From: Pseudolabrys sp.
GTDB taxonomy: Bacteria > Pseudomonadota > Alphaproteobacteria > Rhizobiales > Xanthobacteraceae
NCBI GenBank assembly: GCA_030684935.1
Contig: JAUXXH010000043.1
Coordinates: forward strand, 1 to 62,600
Direction: 5' to 3'
Length of the DNA stretch: 62,600 nucleotides
Below are positions 26,299 through 34,408 of this stretch, piece by piece. The notes under the pieces were generated by a model. That model did no database searches and had not been told where the DNA came from. It worked only from the letters and a program-made list of their open reading frames with translations. A program made the translations under genes and the position numbers. The stretch's first letter is position 1, and every line of letters begins with the position of its first letter.

Positions 26299-27333
26299 AT
26301 GGGTTACAAGGTCGCCGTGGTGGGCGCCACCGGCAATGTCGGGCGCGAGATGCTCAACATTCTGGCCGAGCGGAATTTTCCCGCCGACGAAGTCGTCGCT
26401 CTCGCCTCGCGCAAGAGCATGGGCCAGGAGTGCTCGTTCGGCGACAAGACGCTGAAAGTGAAGGCGCTCGACCATTACGATTTCTCCGACGTCGACATCT
26501 GCCTGATGTCGGCCGGCGGCGCGGTGTCGAAGGAATGGTCGCCGAAGATCGGCGCGCAGGGCGCGGTGGTGATCGACAACTCGTCGGTCTGGCGCATGGA
26601 CCCCGACGTGCCGCTGGTGGTGCCCGAGGTGAATGCCGATGCGGTCGCCGGTTTCACCAAGAAGAACATCATCGCCAACCCGAACTGCTCGACCGCGCAG
26701 CTTGTCGTCGCGCTGAAGCCGTTGCACGACAAGGCCACGATCAAGCGCGTGGTGGTGGCGACCTATCAGTCGGTGTCGGGCGCCGGCAAGGATGCGATGG
26801 ACGAACTGTTCTCGCAGACCAAGGCGGTGTTCACGCTCGGCGAGGTGGTCGAGAAGAAGTTTCCCAAGCGCATCGCCTTCAACGTCATTCCGCAGATCGA
26901 TGTGTTCATGGAGGACGGCTACACCAAGGAAGAGTGGAAGATGATGATGGAGACCAAGAAGATTCTTGATCCCAAAATCAGGCTGACCGCCACTTGCGTG
27001 CGCGTGCCGGTGTTCATCGGCCATTCGGAGGCGGTCAACATCGAGTTCGAGAACCCGATCAGCGTCGAGGAAGCGCGCGAGATCCTGCGTGCGGCGCCGG
27101 GCTGCCTGGTGATCGACAAACACGAGCCCGGCGGCTACGTGACGCCCTATGAGGCGGCCGGCGAGGACGCGACTTACATCAGCCGCATCCGCACCGACCC
27201 GACGGTCGAGAACGGCCTGGAGATGTGGGTGGTCGCCGACAATCTGCGCAAGGGCGCCGCCCTTAACGCCATCCAGATCGCCGAGTGCCTGATCAACCGC
27301 AAGCTGATCCAGGCCAAGAAGAAGGCGGCGTAG
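26299..27333 (+). CDS. asd: Aspartate-semialdehyde dehydrogenase
   Basis: A 344-residue NADPH enzyme making aspartate semialdehyde for lysine, threonine and methionine synthesis. The Rossmann motif VAVVGATGNVG is at residues 5-15 and the catalytic cysteine is C130 in ANPNCSTAQ. The later VPVFIGHSEAVNIEFE segment is also family-typical. A CGGAGAG box precedes the ATG. It is a single gene followed by a family A repeat. With dapF at 42 kb it serves diaminopimelate supply for the cell wall. Secure. Confidence 0.97.
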   Translation: MGYKVAVVGATGNVGREMLNILAERNFPADEVVALASRKSMGQECSFGDKTLKVKALDHYDFSDVDICLMSAGGAVSKEWSPKIGAQGAVVIDNSSVWRMDPDVPLVVPEVNADAVAGFTKKNIIANPNCSTAQLVVALKPLHDKATIKRVVVATYQSVSGAGKDAMDELFSQTKAVFTLGEVVEKKFPKRIAFNVIPQIDVFMEDGYTKEEWKMMMETKKILDPKIRLTATCVRVPVFIGHSEAVNIEFENPISVEEAREILRAAPGCLVIDKHEPGGYVTPYEAAGEDATYISRIRTDPTVENGLEMWVVADNLRKGAALNAIQIAECLINRKLIQAKKKAA

Positions 27334-27357
27334 GGGCCAGCCTCCGCAAGAAGCGTT

Positions 27358-27444
27358 GTCATGGCCGGGCTTGTCCCGGCCATCTCGTTTAGGGGAGGAC
27401 TGTACCCGCCCAAGCGGGATTGCCGGGACAAGCCCGGCAATGAC
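27358..27444. repeat. Family A palindromic mosaic repeat
   Basis: TCATGGCCGGGCTTGTCCCGG, a CTCGTTTAG core and mirrored GGGACAAGCCCGGCAATGACA fill the gap between the converging asd and carbonic anhydrase genes and may end both transcripts. Confidence 0.85.
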
Positions 27445-27446
27445 AA

Positions 27447-28112
27447 TTAGAACCTCGGCGCGTTGAATGCGACGCTGCCGGGCGCGATCTGGCTGAATTC
27501 GCCGGTGGCCTTGTCGAGCACCGTCAGTTCGCCGGTGGCGACGCCGAAATAGGCGCCGTGGGTGGCGATCTTGCCCTTCTCGATCAGCTTGGCGATGTGC
27601 GGGAAGGTCATCAGATTGTCGAGGCTGCTGACGATCGAGGCGCGCTCCAGCTTTGCAACATAATCAGCCAACGGCATGTCGCCGCGGGGCCCGAGTTTAT
27701 CCGCCGCCGGCGCCATCAGCGACATCCAGTTGCCGATGAAATCGCCGGCCGACAGCGGCGCATGTTCGCTGGCGAAGGCGAGCACGCCGCCGCACCGGGC
27801 GTGGCCGAGCACCACGATATCCTTCACGCGCAACGCGCCGACCGCGAACTCCAGCGCCGCCGAGACGCCATGGGCGCGTCCGTCCGGCTCATAGGGCGGT
27901 ATCAGATTGGCGACATTGCGCACCACGAACAGTTCGCCCGGGCCGGCGTCGAAAATGACTTCCGGCGACACGCGGGAGTCGCAACAACCGACCACCATGA
28001 TCTGTGGCGACTGGCCGCGTTCGGCGAGTTCCCGGTAGCGGCTCTGCTCGACCTGCAACCGGCCGCCGGCAAAGGCGCTGTAGCCTTCGATCAGACGTTG
28101 CGGAAAATTCAT
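27447..28112 (-). CDS. Beta-class carbonic anhydrase
   Basis: A 221-residue zinc enzyme that interconverts CO2 and bicarbonate. The first zinc cysteine and its Asp-Arg dyad are in CCDSRVSPE (about residues 43-51), and the second half of the zinc site is HARCGG. The length is normal for the bacterial beta class. It supplies bicarbonate to carboxylases. The stop codon directly abuts a family A repeat. The 183 bases before the next plus-strand gene show no other coding sequence. Confidence 0.95.
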   Translation of the reverse strand: MNFPQRLIEGYSAFAGGRLQVEQSRYRELAERGQSPQIMVVGCCDSRVSPEVIFDAGPGELFVVRNVANLIPPYEPDGRAHGVSAALEFAVGALRVKDIVVLGHARCGGVLAFASEHAPLSAGDFIGNWMSLMAPAADKLGPRGDMPLADYVAKLERASIVSSLDNLMTFPHIAKLIEKGKIATHGAYFGVATGELTVLDKATGEFSQIAPGSVAFNAPRF

Positions 28113-28295
28113 CTATGTCGTGTCCTGTTGTGCCGAATTTTGTTTCACGCCGGCCGAGATCGCGCAAGCGCCATGCGCTGCGACCGCGGGCGGCAGAGCG
28201 TGAGGTTCTTGAGGGTCGCCGTCCGCGGAGCAAGTGCCGAAAAACACGGCAGCCCTGCATCTTGCCAGTTCCATCGCGGCCAGTAGAGTTGGGCC

Positions 28296-29171
28296 ATGAC
28301 ACTTCGCCCCCGCCGCAGCGTTCTCTACATGCCGGGCTCCAATGCCCGGGCGCTCGAAAAAGCCAAAACCCTTCCCGCCGACGGCGTCATTCTCGACCTC
28401 GAGGATTCGGTCGCACCCGACGCCAAGGAATCCGCGCGCCAGCAGGTCGCCGCGGTGGCCAAGGCCGGCGGCTTCGGCTCGCGCGAGGTGTGCATTCGCA
28501 CCAACGGCATTGACACGCCGTGGTTCGCCGACGATCTCGCCGCAGCGGCGCAGGCCGCGCCGGACGGCATCGTTGTGCCGAAGATTTCCTCCGCCGATCA
28601 GCTTGAGATGATCGGCAAAAAGCTGCGCGACATGGGCGCCGATCCGAAAACGCGTATCTGGGCGATGATCGAATCGCCACAGGCGGTGTTCAACGTGCTG
28701 TCGATTGCCGCCTGCGCGCAAAACGCCGACACGCGGCTGGCCGGCTTCGTCATGGGCACCAACGACATCGCCAAGGACACGCGGGCGCGACAGGTGCCGG
28801 GCCGCTGGCCGATGATCGGCTGGCTGATGAACTGCATCGCCGCCGCGCGCATACACGGCATCGATGTGCTCGACGGCGTCTACAACAATGTCGGCGACGC
28901 CGAGGGATTCGTGAAAGAATGCGAGCAGGGCCGCGACATGGGTTTCGACGGCAAGACCCTGATCCATCCCAACCAGATCGCGCCGTGCAATGCCGCCTTC
29001 ACGCCGACGGACGATGAAGTGGCCTGGGCGCGCACCATGATCGCTGCCTTCGATCTGCCTGAAAACAGGTCCAAGGGCGTGGTCTCGATCGACGGCCGCA
29101 TGGTCGAGCGGCTCCATGCCGACATGGGCCGCCGCACCGTGGCGATCGCCGAAGCCATCGCCGCGCGCTGA
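28296..29171 (+). CDS. mcl2: CitE-family enzyme, likely (3S)-malyl-CoA thioesterase Mcl2
   Basis: A 291-residue HpcH/HpaI-CitE family protein. The start RRSVLYMPGSNARALEKAKTL, the ILDLEDSVAPDAK metal-site region, VMGTNDIAKD and the CEQGRDMGFDGKTLIHP segment fit the Mcl2 branch better than the longer Mcl1 lyase. Mcl2 releases malate from malyl-CoA at the end of the ethylmalonyl-CoA pathway, in accord with mch at 15.9 kb. A different CoA-ester lyase activity cannot be excluded. The binding-protein gene follows after 47 bases on the same strand. Confidence 0.8.
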   Translation: MTLRPRRSVLYMPGSNARALEKAKTLPADGVILDLEDSVAPDAKESARQQVAAVAKAGGFGSREVCIRTNGIDTPWFADDLAAAAQAAPDGIVVPKISSADQLEMIGKKLRDMGADPKTRIWAMIESPQAVFNVLSIAACAQNADTRLAGFVMGTNDIAKDTRARQVPGRWPMIGWLMNCIAAARIHGIDVLDGVYNNVGDAEGFVKECEQGRDMGFDGKTLIHPNQIAPCNAAFTPTDDEVAWARTMIAAFDLPENRSKGVVSIDGRMVERLHADMGRRTVAIAEAIAAR

Positions 29172-29218
29172 TCGCGCGCGCGTCTTCATTGCAACAGACA
29201 AGGCAGGGTGGCCGGCTC

Positions 29219-30142
29219 ATGAAAATCGCCGTTCCCGACATGATTTCCAATTCCTATTTCCCGGCGCAGGCGGCGGTGGAGCTTGGCTTTTTCCGCGAGG
29301 AAGGCATCGATCTCACGCTCGAGATGATCGCGCCGGTGGAGAATGCCTATGCGGCGCTGCGCGACGGTGCGGTCGATTTTGTCGGCGGCTCGGCGCATTC
29401 GGCGCTGGCGGCCTTTCCGCAATGGGACGGCGTCAAGCTGATCTGCGCGCAGGCGCAGGGCATGTACTGGTTCCTGATCATGCACAAGGACTTCGCCGTG
29501 GCGCGCGGCGATGTCGCCGCGGTGAAGGGCAGGCGCATCGGCGCCGCGCCCTGGGTCGGCATGGGCTTGCGGCGTCTGCTGATGGCGGCCGGTGTCGACC
29601 TGCAACGCGACGATGTCACGATTGCGCCGATCCCCGGCGCGCATGGCGGGTTGAACTTCGGTGTTACGGCGGCGCAGGCGCTGGCGGATCGCAAGATCGA
29701 CGGCTTCTGGGCCAACGGCATGGGCGCCGAAATCGCGCTCCGCCGCGGCATCGGCACCCTGGTGCTTGACGTGCGGCGTGGCGACGGCCCGAAAGGTTGC
29801 TTCGACTACACCTTCGCTTCGATCGCCACCACCGACCGGCTGATCGCCGCGCGGCCGGAAGTCGCCGCCGCTGCCGTGCGCGCGATTGTAAAAACGCAGC
29901 AGGCGCTGAAGGCTGACGTGACGCGGGCCGCCGAGGTCGGGAAGACGTTGTTTCCACCGTCGGAGGCTGAGCTGATCGTCGAGCTGATCAAGCGCGACCT
30001 GCCCTATTACGACGCGTCGATTTCGGAATCTTGCGTCGCGGGCATGAACCAGTTCGCGCGGGACCTCGGCCTGCTCAGCGGCGATGTGGCGTATGACAAA
30101 GTGGTGGCGACGCAGTTCAGGGATTTATGGAAACAACTCTGA
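29219..30142 (+). CDS. NMT1/THI5-like ABC-type substrate-binding protein without signal peptide
   Basis: A 307-residue protein of the NMT1/THI5-like family, with the family opening ISNSYFPAQAAVELGFFREEGIDLTLEMI and the later LADRKIDGFWANGMGAEIAL. Such proteins normally bind pyrimidines, sulfonates or similar ligands for an ABC importer. No signal peptide is visible at the ATG at 29219 or at the nearby upstream TTG start (29189), and no permease or ATPase gene is near. It may be a cytoplasmic enzyme-like or sensor member. Cotranscription with mcl2 is likely from the spacing. Confidence 0.8.
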   Translation: MKIAVPDMISNSYFPAQAAVELGFFREEGIDLTLEMIAPVENAYAALRDGAVDFVGGSAHSALAAFPQWDGVKLICAQAQGMYWFLIMHKDFAVARGDVAAVKGRRIGAAPWVGMGLRRLLMAAGVDLQRDDVTIAPIPGAHGGLNFGVTAAQALADRKIDGFWANGMGAEIALRRGIGTLVLDVRRGDGPKGCFDYTFASIATTDRLIAARPEVAAAAVRAIVKTQQALKADVTRAAEVGKTLFPPSEAELIVELIKRDLPYYDASISESCVAGMNQFARDLGLLSGDVAYDKVVATQFRDLWKQL

Positions 30143-30143
30143 G

Positions 30144-30230
30144 TGTCATGGCCGGGCTTGTCCCGGCCATCCCGCTTAGGTGCCGCCGTGCCCTCCTAAG
30201 CGGGATCACCGGGACAAGCCCGGTGATGAC
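30144..30230. repeat. Family A palindromic mosaic repeat
   Basis: TCATGGCCGGGCTTGTCCCGG, a CCCGCTTAGG/CCTAAGCGGG inner pair and mirrored GGGACAAGCCCGGTGATGACA lie between two converging genes. This is the cleanest full copy, with both inner arms intact. Confidence 0.88.
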
Positions 30231-30251
30231 AAAGGTAATACCGGATGACAA

Positions 30252-30584
30252 TTAGGCAAACCGCTCCGCCGGCGGGGCGATTTCGGTGACCAGGTCGCGC
30301 ACCAGTTTCTTGTTCGACAGCGGTGTCAGCGTCATCACCTGCGGCGTCAGCCGCGCGGTGCAGGCATAGACGGTCTTGCCGTCCAGCTCGATCATGCATT
30401 CCTTGCAGGCATTGGCGTTGATGCAGGAGAAGCGGATCGCGAGGCTGGGATCGCGGTGCACGCGAATCCAGCGCAACCCGTCGAGCACCGACTGACCCGG
30501 CTCGAACGGCACCTGATGGGTGTCGAAGTGGCCGGCGGCGGCATCGGTGCCGCGCCAGATTTTCAAGGTCGCCTGTTCGGTCAT
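30252..30584 (-). CDS. Single-domain [2Fe-2S] partner of a fumarate-reductase-like flavoprotein
   Basis: A 110-residue protein corresponding only to the N-terminal ferredoxin domain of SdhB/FrdB. The ligand pattern FSCINANACKECM...TVYAC (four cysteines) is kept. The C-terminal domain with the [4Fe-4S] and [3Fe-4S] clusters is absent, and the frame ends cleanly, so this is not an obvious truncation. Its ATG overlaps the upstream flavoprotein stop by four bases. It probably passes electrons from that flavoprotein to an unknown soluble acceptor. No membrane anchor is encoded nearby. Confidence 0.85.
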   Translation of the reverse strand: MTEQATLKIWRGTDAAAGHFDTHQVPFEPGQSVLDGLRWIRVHRDPSLAIRFSCINANACKECMIELDGKTVYACTARLTPQVMTLTPLSNKKLVRDLVTEIAPPAERFA

Positions 30585-32266
30585 GCTGCGGTGGCCGTTT
30601 TCTCGGGCGACAGCGCGATGCGGCCGTCGCGCAGTGTGACGAACTGGTTGACCGCCCAGTCCGGCGACGTGTCGGGATAGTCCTCGCGGTGCTGGGCGCC
30701 GCGGGTTTCGGTACGCGCCAATGCCGCCTCGGTCACCACCCGCGCCACCTGGATCATGTTGCGCAGATCGAGCCAGTCGACGCGGCGCATGTCGAAGCGC
30801 TGGCCATCGCCCTGCGGCTGCTCGCCAAGCTCTTGTTTCATCGCGGTTATTTCCGCCAGCGCGCGCCTCAGGCCGGTTTCGTTGCGCAAGGCGCCGACAT
30901 CGTCCTGCATGGTGGCCTGCAACGCCTGCACCATTTCGGCGGTATTGATCTCGCGGTCCGGGGCGCCGGCCGAGATCAGGTCGATCGCCGCCTGCGCATT
31001 ACCGGCGCGATCCGGGCCGCGCGCGGCCTTGCCGGCATAGTCCGCGGCAGCGCGCCCGGCGCGGCGGCCGAATACAAAGGCCTCGGTGATGGCATTGCCG
31101 GACAGGCGGTTGGCGCCATTGGCGCCGCCGACGGCTTCACCGGCGGCGAACAGGCCGGGCACGCCGGTCTGCATCTGCGTGTCGGCGGCGATGCCGCCCA
31201 TGTGGTAATGCGCGATCGGCGCCACCTCGACCGGCATTTTCGTCAGGTCGATGCCGTTCTCGGCCAATTTGTCGATCACCGGGCCGAAGGCCTCGCGCAG
31301 TTTCGCTTCCGGCACATGCTGGAAGCTCAGGAACGCGCCGCCATGCGGCGAGCCGCGGCCTGCCTCGACTTCCTTGACGATGGCGTAGCTGCCGGCGTCG
31401 CGGGTGATGACGTATTTGCCGTTCTCGACGGCGCCGTAGTTCTGCGTGAACTCTTCCATCCTGTTGTTGAGCAGGCGGCCGCCGAGCTTGTAGCGGAACG
31501 GGTCCCACATGATCGGGTCCATGCCGATCAGCCGCGGCGCCAGATGGCCGATGGGGAAGAACTGCACGAATTCCATGTCGACCAGCCGGGCCCCGGCGCG
31601 CAGCGCCAGCGCATAGCCATCGCCGCCCATGTTCGACGAGGCGCTGTTGCGGCGGTACAGCCGCGTCAGCCCGCCGGTGGCGAGGATGGTGGCCTTGGCC
31701 GAGATGATCACCGGCGCGCCGCTGCCGAGATGCAGCGCCGCGGCGCCCACCACCGCGCCGTCGTGGTGCAGCAGGTCGACAATGCAGAGATCGCCGGCCT
31801 TGGTGATGCCGGCGGTCTTGTTGACCACGGTGCGCAACGTCTTGGAGACGGCCGGGCCGGTGTTGAGGAAATCGACATAGACGCAGCGCGGCCGGTCATG
31901 GCCCGGCGCCATGGCCTGGGTGATGTGGCCGTCCTTGCGGGCCCAGCCGACGCCCCATTCGTCCATGGCGCGGATGCAGTCGGGGCCGTCCTCGCACAGC
32001 AGTTGCGCCAGCGCCGGATTGCTCAGGCCGCGGCCGGCCTTCAGCGTGTCCTGATAATGGTGGGTCCAGTGATCGTCCGTTTCCGAACCGAGTGCGACGG
32101 CGACGGTCATCTGCGCCATCACCGTGGCGCCGCCGCGGCCGATCAGGCTGCGGTCGGCGAGCAGGACTTTGGCGCCGCCGCGCGCCGCCTCGATGGCGGC
32201 ATACATGCCGGCGGCGCCGGAGCCGATCACCAGAATGTCGGTCTCGGCGCGCATCGGCTCGGTCAT
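30581..32266 (-). CDS. SdhA/FrdA-like flavoprotein of a two-subunit soluble enzyme
   Basis: A 561-residue FAD protein related to succinate dehydrogenase and fumarate reductase flavoprotein subunits. The FAD site ILVIGSGAAGMYAAIEAA is near the start; HYHMGGI, GANRLSGNAITEAFVFGR and ETRGAQHREDYPD mark the substrate and capping regions. Where SdhA has the histidine that holds FAD covalently, this protein reads SLIGRGGATVMAQM, so FAD is probably not covalent. The ATG at 32266 is preferred over an upstream start. It is coupled to a one-domain iron-sulfur protein. Substrate unknown; fumarate, succinate or another dicarboxylate are candidates. Confidence 0.85.
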   Translation of the reverse strand: MTEPMRAETDILVIGSGAAGMYAAIEAARGGAKVLLADRSLIGRGGATVMAQMTVAVALGSETDDHWTHHYQDTLKAGRGLSNPALAQLLCEDGPDCIRAMDEWGVGWARKDGHITQAMAPGHDRPRCVYVDFLNTGPAVSKTLRTVVNKTAGITKAGDLCIVDLLHHDGAVVGAAALHLGSGAPVIISAKATILATGGLTRLYRRNSASSNMGGDGYALALRAGARLVDMEFVQFFPIGHLAPRLIGMDPIMWDPFRYKLGGRLLNNRMEEFTQNYGAVENGKYVITRDAGSYAIVKEVEAGRGSPHGGAFLSFQHVPEAKLREAFGPVIDKLAENGIDLTKMPVEVAPIAHYHMGGIAADTQMQTGVPGLFAAGEAVGGANGANRLSGNAITEAFVFGRRAGRAAADYAGKAARGPDRAGNAQAAIDLISAGAPDREINTAEMVQALQATMQDDVGALRNETGLRRALAEITAMKQELGEQPQGDGQRFDMRRVDWLDLRNMIQVARVVTEAALARTETRGAQHREDYPDTSPDWAVNQFVTLRDGRIALSPEKTATAA

Positions 32267-32325
32267 GCACAGTTCTCGAATGCCGCGTGGCAATGGACCG
32301 GCGCGGCGTCACCGCCGCACCCAAA

Positions 32326-32931
32326 TCACGCCCAGGGGCGCGCGGTCTTGGCCTGTTCTTCGTAGCTGACGATCTTGTCGTTCTTCTGGTGCGTCAGGCC
32401 GATGTCGTCGAGCCCGTTGAGCATGCAGTGCTTGCGGTGGGCGTCGATCTCGAACTTGATCATGCCGCCATCGGGACCTTTGATTTCCTGCTTCTCCAGA
32501 TCGATCGAGAGCGTGGCATTGGCGCCGCGGTCGGCGTCGTCAAACAGCTTCTCAAGGTCTTCCGGCGAGACGCGGATCGGCAGCACGCCGTTCTTGAAGC
32601 AGTTGTTGTAGAAAATGTCGCCGAACGAGGTTGAGATGACGCAGCGGATGCCGAAATCCATCAGCGCCCACGGCGCGTGCTCGCGCGACGAGCCGCATCC
32701 GAAATTGTCGCCGGCGACCAGGATCTTGGAATTGCGATAGGCCGGCTTGTTCAGCACGAAGTCCGGGTTCTCGGCGCCATCGTCGAGGTAGCGCTGCTCG
32801 GAGAACAGGCCCTTGCCCAGTCCGGTGCGCTTGATGGTCTTGAGGTACTGCTTGGGGATGATCATGTCGGTGTCGACATTGATGATCCGCAGCGGCGCCG
32901 CGACGCCTTCCAGGGTGGTGAACTTGTCCAT
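32326..32931 (-). CDS. leuD: 3-isopropylmalate dehydratase small subunit
   Basis: A 201-residue small subunit forming the isomerase with LeuC. The swivel-domain motifs [18 protein letters not shown] and [17 protein letters not shown] are clear. The gene precedes the fumarate-reductase-like pair on the minus strand by 60 bases and may be cotranscribed with it. leuC lies about 1.5 kb upstream, separated by unrelated genes. Secure. Confidence 0.97.
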   Translation of the reverse strand: MDKFTTLEGVAAPLRIINVDTDMIIPKQYLKTIKRTGLGKGLFSEQRYLDDGAENPDFVLNKPAYRNSKILVAGDNFGCGSSREHAPWALMDFGIRCVISTSFGDIFYNNCFKNGVLPIRVSPEDLEKLFDDADRGANATLSIDLEKQEIKGPDGGMIKFEIDAHRKHCMLNGLDDIGLTHQKNDKIVSYEEQAKTARPWA

Positions 32932-33046
32932 GATTCCTATGCCTTCTGCTGGGCCGTCCGAGAACCGCCTTGTTTCATAGATCGTCCGCGGCCCCGGTCA
33001 ATAGCCGGCGCCGGGCCGGAGACCAGACCTGCGATCCGGACGGGTC

Positions 33047-33457
33047 TCAGGCGTTCCTGGCCTTGCCGGGCAGGGACGCCAGTCCGGCGAGCCACGACTG
33101 GGCCGATTGGGTCCAGTTCTGCGACTTCGGTGTGATCTGGTTGCGCTGGCTCAGGGTTCCGACCCGCAGCGTATAGGCCGGTGGATTGTCGACTGCCGCG
33201 GTGGCGAAAAGCTGGGTGCCGCAGGCCGGGCAGAACGCCTGGATCCGTTTGTTGCCGCTGTCCGCCGTGGTCTTGAGATAGCGCGCCGGCTCACCTTTGA
33301 GCAGCGTGAACTGCGCCGCCGGCACGCTGACATTGACCCGGAAGGCGGTGCCGGTGATCGCCTGGCAGTCGGTGCAGTGGCAGATCGAGGCCGTGGCCGG
33401 ATCGGCCTCGGCCTCAAAGGCGATGGCGCCACAGTGGCAGCCGCCGTCGATTTTCAT
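33047..33457 (-). CDS. GFA/CENP-V-fold zinc protein
   Basis: A 136-residue protein of the glutathione-dependent formaldehyde-activating (Gfa) family. The zinc cysteines are visible in GGCHCGAIAF, SICHCTDCQ and FCPACGTQLF. The family name derives from one member; many others have no known substrate, and the formaldehyde link should not be assumed. It is followed at 12 bases upstream by a small zincin protease gene on the same strand. Confidence 0.9.
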   Translation of the reverse strand: MKIDGGCHCGAIAFEAEADPATASICHCTDCQAITGTAFRVNVSVPAAQFTLLKGEPARYLKTTADSGNKRIQAFCPACGTQLFATAAVDNPPAYTLRVGTLSQRNQITPKSQNWTQSAQSWLAGLASLPGKARNA

Positions 33458-33469
33458 GTGTCTCCCCCG

Positions 33470-33892
33470 TCAGTCGGCCGCGGCTTCGATCTTGTCGATG
33501 TCGTCGTCGCTGAGGCCGAAATGGTGGCCGATTTCGTGCACCAGGACGTGGGTGACGATCGCGCCCAGCGCTTCCTCGTGCTCAGCCCAGTAATCGAGGA
33601 TCGGCCGGCGGTAAAGCCAGATCATGTTGGGCACCACCTGGGGCACCGATTCCGACTGGAACGGCAGTCCGACGCCCTGGAACAGGCCGAGCAGGTCGAA
33701 TTCGGTTTCGGCCTGCATGGTCTCCAGAACCTCATCGGTCGGGAAGTCCTCGACCCGTATCACCAGGCCCTCGCACAGCGCGCGAAAATGCTCCGGCAGC
33801 CGAGCATAGGCCTCCTCGGCCAGGCTCTCAATATCGCCCAGGGAGGGCGACACCATCCCCTTCAGGGCATGCGGATCGTTGAATTTGGCCAT
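33470..33892 (-). CDS. Small zincin-like metallopeptidase (MCP/DUF1025 type)
   Basis: A 140-residue cytoplasmic protein with an HExxH motif, VHEIGHHFG (H119, E120, H123), near the C-terminus followed by LSDDDIDKIE, typical for the minimal zincin family. Its substrates are unknown. The gene is the first of a pair with the Gfa-like gene and is divergent from a small secreted protein gene. Confidence 0.87.
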   Translation of the reverse strand: MAKFNDPHALKGMVSPSLGDIESLAEEAYARLPEHFRALCEGLVIRVEDFPTDEVLETMQAETEFDLLGLFQGVGLPFQSESVPQVVPNMIWLYRRPILDYWAEHEEALGAIVTHVLVHEIGHHFGLSDDDIDKIEAAAD

Positions 33893-33991
33893 GGCGCTGT
33901 TCTAGGCGACCTTGCCCGGTTCACCAAATGGTTGACGAAATTGCCGAAATAAGCGACCGTTAACCATTGTGGCGAGAATGGGGTCGAGGTC

Positions 33992-34315
33992 ATGTCCGGC
34001 AAGGGGATGGCGGTTGCCGTTGGTTTCTTGAGTGCCGTGCTGCTCGCGGGCGCGACGCCGGCGGCGGCCGAGTTCTTCGGCTGCAACGACAAGTCGGCAC
34101 GCAGCGCCCGCACCGCCTACACGGCCCGTGCCCAGGTCCGCAGCCATGCGCATACCCAGGAATTCGCGGCGCAGTCGCGCACCCGCATCACCGTCTATCC
34201 GCGCCGCACCCAGCCGGGCCCGAACTCGAAACGTCATTGCCGGGCGCAACTGGTGAAGGAATATCGGGCCAGCGGCACGGTGATCGTGCCGAAGATGAAC
34301 TGCTGGTGGGAATAG
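33992..34315 (+). CDS. Small secreted protein, unknown function
   Basis: A 107-residue protein with a signal peptide (about residues 1-26, cut after PAAA). The mature part is basic and rich in Arg, Thr and Ser, with three cysteines (FFGCND, RHCRAQ, MNCWWE). No known domain is seen. A clear terminator follows its stop codon, supporting that this short frame is a transcribed gene. TTGACG about 60 bases before the ATG could be a -35 box, but no good -10 partner fits. Confidence 0.7.
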   Translation: MSGKGMAVAVGFLSAVLLAGATPAAAEFFGCNDKSARSARTAYTARAQVRSHAHTQEFAAQSRTRITVYPRRTQPGPNSKRHCRAQLVKEYRASGTVIVPKMNCWWE

Positions 34316-34348
34316 GCGCGCGCAGATACACGCGCTACGGCCGTCCAA

Positions 34349-34384
34349 CAAAAAGGCCCGCGCATCGGCGGGCCTTTTGCTTTT
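34349..34384 (+). terminator. Bidirectional rho-independent terminator
   Basis: AAAAGGCCCGC pairs with GGCGGGCCTTTT across a five-base loop between the secreted-protein gene and the converging leuC. A and T runs on both sides allow use in both directions. Confidence 0.87.
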
Positions 34385-34408
34385 GTCAGTGCCGATAGAG
34401 CCGCGGGG

